5,293 bases of DNA from Flavobacteriales bacterium. GTDB taxonomy: Bacteria; Bacteroidota; Bacteroidia; Flavobacteriales; Flavobacteriaceae. Under the pieces are notes generated by a model. The model was given only the letters and a program-made list of their open reading frames with translations. It made no database searches and was not told the origin of the DNA. Positions 1 through 5,077 of the stretch are shown here, piece by piece. Positions within the stretch are counted from its first letter, which is position 1; each line of letters starts with the position of its first letter. Position numbers and translations under genes: made by a program. Location: positions 1-5,293 of the forward strand of contig JALVEJ010000031.1 of the NCBI GenBank assembly GCA_027031025.1, written 5' to 3'.

Positions 1-105
1 TGGGGCTGTAAACGTGTAACTTAGGTGTCCGGTTTGTTTTTGTTCTATAAGCTCTTTTATAACTGCATCATTCGAAGTATTATCCAAAATGATTACTTCA
101 AACAT
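1..105 (-). CDS. Partial ORF, N-terminal end; possible family 2 glycosyltransferase fragment
   Basis: The minus strand is open from an ATG at 105-103 to the window edge (35 codons). It begins MFEVIILDNTSND and continues with a helix-like stretch, VIKELIEQKQ. The hydrophobic strand followed by D-N-x-S-x-D resembles the second strand and loop of GT-A family 2 glycosyltransferases (usually EVIVVDNxSxD). Those proteins normally have about 30 residues before this point, with a first strand of the VSVVIPxYN type. Here an in-frame TAA lies 11 codons upstream of the ATG and no such strand is encoded. The fragment is therefore either 5'-truncated or a different family. It lies downstream of the terminator-like hairpin at 143-181, so it is probably not co-transcribed with the toxin cassette. 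The family call is weak; the open frame is directly visible. Confidence 0.3.
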   Translation of the reverse strand, partial: MFEVIILDNTSNDAVIKELIEQKQTGHLSYTFTAP

Positions 106-142
106 GCTTTTTAGTTCGTTCGATGTTATTGCAAAGTTTTAA

Positions 143-181
143 AACCAAAAAGCCACTTATTTTTGAGTGGTTTTTTTGGTT
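143..181 (-). terminator. Rho-independent terminator-like hairpin, probably bidirectional
   Basis: The arms at 143-157 and 166-181 (AACCAAAAAGCCACT and AGTGGTTTTTTTGGTT) are almost perfectly complementary around an 8-nt loop. Their core is CCACT/AGTGG. A T-run follows the core on both strands: 171-177 on plus, and five then four Ts on minus. It lies about 70 nt beyond the stop of the minus-strand gene at 254-559 and before the partial ORF at 105. Its most likely job is to end the toxin/immunity transcript. A plus-direction role cannot be excluded, but no plus-strand gene is seen to its left. Confidence 0.6.
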
Positions 182-220
182 ATTTTTAGTTTTTACTACA
201 CGTTTTTTTAAGATTAAACC

Positions 221-243
221 ACCACCAGCTACAAGCTGGCGGT
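221..243. repeat. GC-rich palindrome, REP-like
   Basis: ACCACCAGCT (221-230) and AGCTGGCGGT (234-243) form a 10-pair hairpin with a 3-nt loop. The only imperfection is A224/C240, which becomes a G-U wobble in minus-strand RNA. The element is much richer in G and C than its surroundings and has no T-run on either side, so it is not a simple terminator. It starts 10 nt past the stop codon of the gene at 254-559. This fits a repetitive extragenic palindrome that could protect an mRNA 3' end. Only one copy is in the window, so repeat status is inferred from its form and base composition. Confidence 0.4.
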
Positions 244-253
244 AGCGGGGGAA

Positions 254-559
254 TTAGTTAACCACTTCTTCATAGCCTTCTAATAAAGTTAAATGTCCAA
301 CAGTATAAGGATAATTGATTAAATACTTATTACCTTTTAATTCAAACAGACTGTTTGTTTTAAATAATAAGACATGCATATATCCTGTAATTCTATTATT
401 ATTTTCACTAAATTCAATGAACATAGCTGGAAATGAAATATTTGCTTCAACATTATGAATAGTTACTCTTGAATTATTCAAAAAATATTTCTCAAAATCA
501 CACCCATAATGATTGTAAAAATAAAAATCAAATTTATATTTAATTGTTTTACTCTCCAT
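254..559 (-). CDS. Putative immunity protein of the Rhs-CT cassette
   Basis: This ORF encodes 101 residues starting MESKTIKYKFDFYFYN. The ATG at 559-557 lies 3 nt after the TAG stop of the upstream toxin-like ORF, so the two are almost certainly co-transcribed and probably translationally coupled. The protein has no signal peptide and no membrane segment. It is rich in aromatic residues (many Tyr and Phe), with alternating strand-like stretches and a C-terminal end LLEGYEEVVN, suggesting a small mixed alpha/beta cytoplasmic protein. I do not recognise its family. The immunity role is inferred from position: polymorphic toxin systems place a small cognate immunity gene directly behind the toxin C-terminus. 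It is the most AT-rich gene in the window, as expected for a horizontally moving module. A terminator-like hairpin follows at 143-181. Confidence 0.55.
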   Translation of the reverse strand: MESKTIKYKFDFYFYNHYGCDFEKYFLNNSRVTIHNVEANISFPAMFIEFSENNNRITGYMHVLLFKTNSLFELKGNKYLINYPYTVGHLTLLEGYEEVVN

Positions 560-562
560 AAT

Positions 563-1327
563 CTATTTTATTACAGGTGTTATTTCTATTGATTCGTAAA
601 TAAAATTACTATTCAAAATATCCATTGATTCTTCGGGGACAGACAAAGCAGGAAACCCATCTAATTCACGAGTAAATCGAAGCAATGATTTATTCACTTT
701 TAATTTCATATTATAAGATTTTGAAAATGTAGAATTATTCCACATTTCCAAACCCTCTTCCGACAACCAAAATTGTTTTTGTTTAAAGTCGCTTCCATTT
801 CTAAACATTTTTGTTTCCAGTATCTCTGATATTTCTATATTATCTGTATTTCTCCAAACAGTAATATATTCAGCTTCTTCTATTCCTAATTCGCTAGTAG
901 CTAATGGTAATGCAGCCATATCAATAACAAAAGCTCCTAGTATTCCTCGTAAATGCTCCTGTGAATGATAAGCAGCATACCTATATGCTCCATTTTCTGC
1001 GTGGCAAGACATACAGCCTATCCAAATCAAACCATCTGATCCTTCTTGCCCCCAAGTCCCTTGGTTTTCCGGATAAATAAAATGATATACAGGTGGTTCA
1101 TTTGACCCAAAAATTTGCGTAGTAAACGTGTTACTTGTATACTGTTTAATTAAAACTTTGGGCGTATAAGTTATCTCAACAGTTTCTAATTGACCACCAT
1201 TTATTTCATCATCCCCTTGTGTCGCATCCGGTTCCAAGTTTTCAACCGTCGGTCCATCAGGACTACGAGTTCCATCTTCATTTAATCGCCCTTCTTCCAA
1301 CCCTTCCAATTCAACAAAAGAAATCAC
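563..1327 (-). CDS. Rhs-associated C-terminal toxin-like module, ADP-ribosyltransferase-like tail suspected
   Basis: This ORF gives 254 residues from a GTG at 1327, but the frame is open further upstream to a TGA at 1402-1400 and reads through Rhs core sequence, so the GTG is probably not a native start. No in-frame ATG occurs before Met106. Residues 1-12 (MISFVELEGLEE) are the usual end of the Rhs core in Bacteroidota. Next come a low-complexity acidic linker (13-47) and LETVEITYTP, which resembles the linker strand seen after Rhs cores. The remainder is the variable domain. Residues 153-253 (ITVWRNTD, then KQFWLSEEG, a basic helix KVNKSLLRF, then a late VPEES) follow the order of ADP-ribosyltransferase-like Rhs toxins; R159 and E232/E233 would be candidate key residues. 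C105-x-x-C108-H109 forms a CxxCH motif. The toxin role comes from context; the ART fold is a tentative reading. Confidence 0.55.
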   Translation of the reverse strand: MISFVELEGLEEGRLNEDGTRSPDGPTVENLEPDATQGDDEINGGQLETVEITYTPKVLIKQYTSNTFTTQIFGSNEPPVYHFIYPENQGTWGQEGSDGLIWIGCMSCHAENGAYRYAAYHSQEHLRGILGAFVIDMAALPLATSELGIEEAEYITVWRNTDNIEISEILETKMFRNGSDFKQKQFWLSEEGLEMWNNSTFSKSYNMKLKVNKSLLRFTRELDGFPALSVPEESMDILNSNFIYESIEITPVIK

Positions 1328-1441
1328 TTTATTTCCACTAAAACTATAAGGCGTATACCAAGGGTACTTTTTAGTCAGCGGGTCAATACTTCGGCAAGCT
1401 CAGCACACCGCAGCAAAGAATCTACCTACAAAACAATCGTA
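1328..1441 (-). pseudogene. Relic of the Rhs repeat-associated core, truncated and interrupted
   Basis: Read on the minus strand in the same frame as the downstream ORF, this stretch encodes YDCFVGRFFA, then an alien segment with a TGA stop (1402-1400), then DPLTKKYPWYTPYSFSGNK leading into VISFVELEGLEE. The pattern GRFFA-(V/A)-DPLTKKYPWYTPYxFxGNK is the well-known C-terminal end of the Rhs repeat-associated core domain, just before the variable toxin. The many YD-repeats that normally precede it are absent. Upstream there are only about 20 nt of AT-rich sequence before the stop codon of the DUF2723 gene. The core is thus lost at its 5' side and also broken by an inserted repeat (1387-1410). 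No promoter or start is evident; read-through from the DUF2723 gene is possible because no terminator separates them. Confidence 0.75.
1387..1410. repeat. 24-nt repeat insertion inside the Rhs relic
   Basis: On the plus strand the segment runs TACTTCGGCAAGC, then TCAGCACACCG. The core CTTCGxCAAGCTCAG...ACC is a common dispersed sequence in Bacteroidota intergenic regions, usually as CTTCGACAAGCTCAGTGACC. Deleting exactly these 24 nt joins GCT-G to TT-GAC and restores an uninterrupted GRFFAVDPLTKK reading frame. That is strong internal evidence that the segment was inserted. It introduces the in-frame TGA at 1402-1400. The exact edges are ambiguous by a few bases because GCT-GCG...GAC (giving AAD) would also be a sensible restoration. 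Confidence 0.6.
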
Positions 1442-1461
1442 CTTATTATTATTTCAACAAA

Positions 1462-4400
1462 CTAATTCTCTTCCTGCAACATATCTTTATATTTGTCCAT
1501 CAATCCTTCAAATTCCTTCATTTTGTCGTCGGCAAATTGGTTATCATTGTTTTTGGTTGCCATTTTTAAAACTTCTCTAAACAGCAGGAAGTTGCGTTCA
1601 ATATCATCAAAATTGGCATATTTTTCACGCAAAGGCAAATCGGCATAATAGTCAAGATATTCTTTAAAGCGTTTGGTCAGTGTATTTGCCAACCGGCGGG
1701 CTTTATCGCGCTTGCCAAGTTGGTAATACAAATCGATATAATCTAATAATGATGAATAATACCCAAAAGCTTCTACCGGCATTTTGTCGATTGACAAATC
1801 CAAGATTTCTTCGGCTTTTTGTTTTTTGCCTTCTACAAACAGCGAATCCGCCAAACGATACAGATTATTACGATAGGTCAATGAATTACGACGTGTCTCA
1901 GGGTCGAGATAAATGCTTTTGTTCATATTGCCCCAATCCCATTTTTTAACGTTGGCATACATCGTATCGGTATCAATACGTCCAAAGTCAATACCTTTAT
2001 AAGGGGTATAAATTGGGACTAATTTATAGGTCAAGCCGTCGAGTTGTAAATAATTTTTGGCATACAAATAATCTTCATCTTTAAAACTACCACCGGTAAA
2101 ATAAATAGGACGTTTCCAATCGTTGTTTGCCAATTGGTCAAGCATTGCCAAATTAGCTTTGTAAATACCATTTTCACCGACATCCAAAATGATTTCTTTT
2201 AAAATTTTAGCCGAATCTTTGGGCGAAACGATACCGTATTTCAAGACATTTTCTTTATTAACCGGCACACGGATATATCGTGACGGATACAAATACATGG
2301 TTTGACCGTTCTCTTCATTAACCGCTGTAAATTTTTCACTTAATGCCAGTTTGAGAAAATCTTTGATATCTAAGGTGTCTTTAACAAAATTAGGATACAA
2401 GGCATCTCGAGTACCATACACATATTTTTTATGCGGTATTTTTATTTTCATAGGATCTGCTTTATACACTTTGCGCTTGGCTTGATCGATATACCAATCG
2501 GTATTGAGCAAACTCGTGTTTATCAATCGCATATCGGTGCGAATGCCCTCTACATCGCGAGCATACCAAAGCGGGAATGTATCATTGTCACCAATAGTAT
2601 AAAGTATGGCATTTTTTTGACACGAATTAAGATAAGACTTGGCGTTGTTCAGTGCCGAATATTTTTGTGACCGGTCGTGGTCATCCCAATTTTGACTAGC
2701 CATTAAAACCGGCGCTGCCAATAAACTCAACAGCACAACGAATATAGCAACCGGTTTGGGTGCGACATATTTTTTCAGATAGTCGTACAAAGCAAACACC
2801 CCAATACCGAGCCAAAGGGCAAAGAAATAAAATGACCCGACTACGGCATAGTCGCGTTCGCGCGGTTCAAAAGGACGGACATTGGTGTAAAAAACAATCG
2901 CCAAACCGGTCATCAAAAAAGCTATCAAAATCACATAAAAACTTTTCCAATCTTTGGACGAATGGTATAGGATTCCTAAGAATGCCAATAAAAACGGTAA
3001 AAAGAAATAGGTATTCCTTGCCTTGTTGTTTTTATAATCCGACGGCAGATTGTCTTGCGGTCCCAAGTGCATTTCGTCAATAAATTTGATACCGCTTAAC
3101 CAATTGCCGTGGTTATCCAATCGCCCTTGTTCATCATCTTGCCGCCCGACAAAATTCCACATCAGATACCGCCAATACATATAACCGAATTGGTAGCTGA
3201 ACATAAATTTCATGTTTTCAAAAAAAGTCGGTTTACGTGTACTTTTGGGTGGAATGCCGGCAATCATTTTATAATTATCGGCGCTGGCGGCATCCCACAT
3301 ACGCGGCAAAATACCCCAATGTTTATGTGTGAAATTTTGTTTGGCTTTTTTGTAATTGTTGACAATCACATATTTACCGGCTTTTTTGTCTTGTTCGTAT
3401 TTGGGCTTGTCGTCAACATAAGGTTCTTCTTCATCCAAACCATGATAGTAAGCAGAATAATAAGGTCCGTAAAACAAATGCGTTTCACCGTATTGCTCAC
3501 GATTATAGTATGCCAACAATTCACGGGCATTGGTAGGGGCATTTTCATTGATTACCGTATTGGCATTGGCGCGAATCGGTAGCATAATCCAAGTGGAAAA
3601 GCCCATCAAAATAAACATTGTCGATAGGGTTATGGCTTCTAAAAGCCGGTTGTTTTGACGATGTGCTTTTTTTAAGAAATAATAAAACAACCAAATAGTG
3701 AATAATCCGGCAATTGCTGTGCCGGTATTGAAAGGCAAGCCGAACGTATTGGTAAACGTAATTTCAAAGAAACTGAAAAACTTCATGGTCCAAGGTAGCA
3801 GCATTTTAAAAATCACAATCAAAATGCCAAAGACAGCGATATTGGCCATAATGAATGACTTCGGCGTAATTTTTTCAGTGGTTTTAAAATAATACAACAA
3901 GCCGATAGCCGGAATCACCAACAGGACCATAAAATGCACCCCGAATGACAAACCGATAACAAATGCCATCAAAATCAACCAACGGTTGCCGCGCGGTTTG
4001 TCTAAACTATCAACCCATTTAAGCCCGAGCCAAAATAAGGCGGACATCATAAACATGGCAGCGGCATAGACTTCGGCCTCTACTGCCGAAAACCAAAACG
4101 AATCGGAAAAGGCAAATGCTAAAGAACCGACTGTGGCGCTTCCCAAAACAATGATTTGTTCGGCGACAGTTAATTCACTTTTACGTAAAATGTATTTAAT
4201 AAGAATATGACTAATCGTCCAATACAAAAACAATACGGTTAAAGCACTAAAAATTGCCGACATCATATTGACCATATAAGCAATTTTTGCAGGTGAGCTT
4301 GCAAACATAGCAAAGAAAGCGCCGAGCATTTGGAACAAAGGTGCTCCCGGCGGATGCCCGACTTGCAATTTGGTAGATGTAGAGATGAATTCCCCGCAAT

Positions 4401-4509
4401 CCCAAAAACTAACTGTCGGCTCCAAAGTGGAGATGTATGTAAACAAACTGATGAAAAAGACCAATAAACTTAAGATGATTTCAAGTTTTTTATACGATAA
4501 TTGCTTCAT
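1462..4509 (-). CDS. DUF2723 multi-spanning membrane protein, GT-C-type glycosyltransferase homologue
   Basis: The ATG at 4509-4507 gives 1015 residues starting MKQLSYKKLEII. A TTG eight codons upstream overlaps the likely promoter and is not preferred. The N-terminal part has about nine hydrophobic segments (residues 9-312). The first loop carries WDCGEF (36-41) and HPPGAP (52-57), hallmarks of DUF2723; an acidic pair in this first loop is typical of GT-C enzymes. Next comes a hydrophilic region (about 315-500) with PTNARELL and REQYG. About four more membrane spans (503-602) flank PFEPRERDY (546-554). The soluble C-terminal part (603-1015) contains GDNDTFPLWY (640-649), and its end (about 877-957) is helical and TPR-like. 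DUF2723 also defines eukaryotic TMEM260, a protein O-mannosyltransferase. A lipid-linked-sugar transferase role at the inner membrane is inferred by homology; donor and target are unknown. Length is normal for the Bacteroidota family. Confidence 0.88.
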   Translation of the reverse strand: MKQLSYKKLEIILSLLVFFISLFTYISTLEPTVSFWDCGEFISTSTKLQVGHPPGAPLFQMLGAFFAMFASSPAKIAYMVNMMSAIFSALTVLFLYWTISHILIKYILRKSELTVAEQIIVLGSATVGSLAFAFSDSFWFSAVEAEVYAAAMFMMSALFWLGLKWVDSLDKPRGNRWLILMAFVIGLSFGVHFMVLLVIPAIGLLYYFKTTEKITPKSFIMANIAVFGILIVIFKMLLPWTMKFFSFFEITFTNTFGLPFNTGTAIAGLFTIWLFYYFLKKAHRQNNRLLEAITLSTMFILMGFSTWIMLPIRANANTVINENAPTNARELLAYYNREQYGETHLFYGPYYSAYYHGLDEEEPYVDDKPKYEQDKKAGKYVIVNNYKKAKQNFTHKHWGILPRMWDAASADNYKMIAGIPPKSTRKPTFFENMKFMFSYQFGYMYWRYLMWNFVGRQDDEQGRLDNHGNWLSGIKFIDEMHLGPQDNLPSDYKNNKARNTYFFLPFLLAFLGILYHSSKDWKSFYVILIAFLMTGLAIVFYTNVRPFEPRERDYAVVGSFYFFALWLGIGVFALYDYLKKYVAPKPVAIFVVLLSLLAAPVLMASQNWDDHDRSQKYSALNNAKSYLNSCQKNAILYTIGDNDTFPLWYARDVEGIRTDMRLINTSLLNTDWYIDQAKRKVYKADPMKIKIPHKKYVYGTRDALYPNFVKDTLDIKDFLKLALSEKFTAVNEENGQTMYLYPSRYIRVPVNKENVLKYGIVSPKDSAKILKEIILDVGENGIYKANLAMLDQLANNDWKRPIYFTGGSFKDEDYLYAKNYLQLDGLTYKLVPIYTPYKGIDFGRIDTDTMYANVKKWDWGNMNKSIYLDPETRRNSLTYRNNLYRLADSLFVEGKKQKAEEILDLSIDKMPVEAFGYYSSLLDYIDLYYQLGKRDKARRLANTLTKRFKEYLDYYADLPLREKYANFDDIERNFLLFREVLKMATKNNDNQFADDKMKEFEGLMDKYKDMLQEEN

Positions 4510-4530
4510 ATGATTATATCTATTGTTTGA

Positions 4531-4559
4531 CAAATTTGTAATAAAAACAAAAATAACAA
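4531..4559 (-). promoter_or_regulatory. Possible promoter of the DUF2723 gene
   Basis: On the minus strand, TTG (4559-4557) is followed after 18 nt by CAAATTTG (4538-4531). The Bacteroidota housekeeping consensus is TTG, a spacer of about 19 nt, then TAnnTTTG, so only the first base of the -7 box deviates. Transcription would start near 4527, about 18 nt before the ATG at 4509. That short leader is normal for this phylum. It also argues against using the TTG codon at 4533, which lies inside the box. Confidence 0.4.
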
Positions 4560-4706
4560 TAAAAATTAGCCATTAAAGGAATTTTATCAAATTTATAAAA
4601 AATTTAATATTTTATTAGGATATGTAGTAAATTGAAGCGTGTCGAATGCTTTCCGGTCTGCTTTTCAAAAATTTTACGCATATTTTTTTACATTGCGTTT
4701 TTTTTA

Positions 4707-4714
4707 TATATTTG
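4707..4714 (+). promoter_or_regulatory. Promoter -7 element of the trp leader transcript
   Basis: TATATTTG at 4707-4714 is an exact match to the Bacteroidota -7 consensus TAnnTTTG. The expected TTG about 19 nt upstream is not present; that position is a T-run (4683-4689), so the -33 contact is weak. The TTG at 4693-4695 is too close to serve. Transcription would start near 4718, about 17 nt before the leader peptide ATG, giving a terminated transcript of roughly 135 nt. Confidence 0.6.
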
Positions 4715-4734
4715 TCCCATAAAAACTAAGTGAA

Positions 4735-4791
4735 ATGACCTTATTTATTGCAAAATTTTGGTGGCGTTTAACCTGTTCCATAACCGGATAA
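4735..4791 (+). CDS. trpL: trp operon leader peptide with tandem Trp codons
   Basis: A short ORF, ATG 4735-4737 to TAA 4789-4791, encodes MTLFIAKFWWRLTCSITG (18 residues). Trp is the rarest amino acid, yet two Trp codons lie side by side (4759-4764) in the middle of the peptide. The ORF sits between a perfect -7 promoter box and a strong intrinsic terminator, upstream of trpE on the same strand. This is the arrangement of the enterobacterial trpL leader, whose 14-residue peptide also has a Trp pair. Its translation, not its product, is the function: ribosome position on the Trp codons reports charged tRNA-Trp. The stop codon ends one base before segment 2 of the attenuator, so a ribosome finishing the peptide would cover that segment. 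No Shine-Dalgarno is visible; an A-rich stretch precedes the ATG, as is usual in this phylum. Confidence 0.85.
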   Translation: MTLFIAKFWWRLTCSITG

Positions 4792-4853
4792 GGAAGCTGC
4801 TGTTTTGCATAATAATATATTCAAAGAGCTTGCCGAATCCGGCAAGCTTTTTT
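4749..4853 (+). promoter_or_regulatory. Ribosome-mediated transcription attenuator of the trp operon
   Basis: Four mutually competing segments can be read. Segment 1 (TGCAAAA, 4749-4755, plus GGTGGC, 4760-4765, over the Trp codons) can pair with segment 2 (TTTTGCA, 4803-4809, plus GCTGCT, 4796-4801, partly by G-U). Segment 2 (4792-4807, containing GGAAGCT and TTTTG) can instead pair with segment 3 (4822-4834, CAAAG then AGCTTGCC), giving about 12 pairs with bulges: the antiterminator. Segments 3 and 4 form the terminator. Stalling at the Trp codons would mask segment 1 and favour 2:3, allowing read-through into trpE. Completing the peptide, or no translation at all, would favour 3:4 and termination. 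The pairings were found by eye, without energy calculation. Confidence 0.78.
4827..4853 (+). terminator. Intrinsic terminator of the trp attenuator
   Basis: AGCTTGCCG (4827-4835) and CGGCAAGCT (4840-4848) form a perfect 9-bp GC-rich stem with an AATC loop, followed directly by a run of Ts (4848-4853). A G-U and three A-T pairs (4823-4826 with 4849-4852) can lengthen the stem. On the minus strand only a weak T-run follows, so it acts mainly on plus-strand transcripts. No long coding gene lies between the promoter and this terminator, only the 18-codon leader peptide, and trpE lies 220 nt beyond. This marks it as a regulatory rather than an end-of-gene terminator. Confidence 0.9.
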
Positions 4854-4906
4854 GTTTATTAGCTAGTATAAAGTAAATAAAAAATGATAAAAAAATAAAT
4901 ATTACC

Positions 4907-4964
4907 GGTCACTTCGATACAATCCCGTCCCGACTTTCGTCGGGATCGGGATCACTCAGTGACC
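4907..4964. repeat. Nested palindromic repeat in the trpE upstream region
   Basis: Outer arms GGTCACT (4907-4913) and AGTGACC (4958-4964) enclose a strong hairpin. ATCCCG (4922-4927) pairs with CGGGAT (4947-4952), and TCCCGAC (4928-4934) pairs with GTCGGGA (4939-4945), around a TTTC loop with a single bulged T (4946). That is 13 inner pairs plus 7 outer pairs, far richer in G and C than its surroundings. The edges (CACTTCG and CTCAGTGACC) match a short dispersed repeat type common in Bacteroidota and resemble the shorter element at 1387-1410. It lies in the untranslated part of any read-through trpE mRNA. It has no T-run, so it is not an intrinsic terminator. It is probably a REP/MITE-like insertion. 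Confidence 0.65.
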
Positions 4965-4997
4965 TATTCCTCAATTCATCAGATTATACGCAGAAAT

Positions 4998-5077
4998 ATG
5001 TGCCAAGTACAAGTAAATATCAAAGCGAAAAATAATCTATGAAGTACAAAAAATCATCAATTCCTCAAAAAATATGA
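4998..5077 (+). other. Two mini-ORFs chained to trpE by ATGA overlaps
   Basis: ATG 4998-5000 opens a 14-codon frame (MCQVQVNIKAKNNL) ending TGA at 5040-5042. That stop overlaps the ATG (5039-5041) of a 12-codon frame (MKYKKSSIPQKI), whose TGA (5075-5077) in turn overlaps the trpE ATG (5074-5076). Both junctions read ATGA, the classical stop/restart overlap used in translational coupling. Neither peptide has Trp codons or recognisable similarity. This could be a reinitiation relay into trpE, or chance in AT-rich DNA. The frames are certain; function is speculative. Confidence 0.25.

Noticed and set aside
1392..1400. CGGCAAGCT shared by the Rhs-relic repeat and the trp terminator arm (4840-4848)
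   Set aside because: A single 9-nt match with no shared flanks; taken as coincidence.
1680..3892. Plus-strand open frames of 64-157 codons, and a 60-codon minus-strand frame at 3366-3548
   Set aside because: All overlap the well-supported DUF2723 gene in other frames and show no family motifs, start context or plausible composition.
4510..4533. TTG start adding eight residues (MSNNRYNH) to the DUF2723 protein
   Set aside because: The TTG lies inside the likely -7 promoter element, and an ATG with a normal signal-anchor start follows at 4509.
4693..4695. TTG as the -33 element of the trp leader promoter
   Set aside because: It is only 11 nt from the -7 box, against about 19 nt expected, so the -33 contact is left unassigned.
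4760..4802. Resemblance to the small SRP RNA core (GTTTAACC ... GGAAGC)
   Set aside because: The invariant CAGG/AGCA internal loop and GGAA tetraloop arrangement are absent, and the same bases are better explained as leader peptide codons and attenuator segment 2.
4827..4853. End-of-gene terminator for an upstream plus-strand protein gene
   Set aside because: No plus-strand gene other than the 18-codon leader precedes it; its competing pairing with 4792-4807 marks it as an attenuator.
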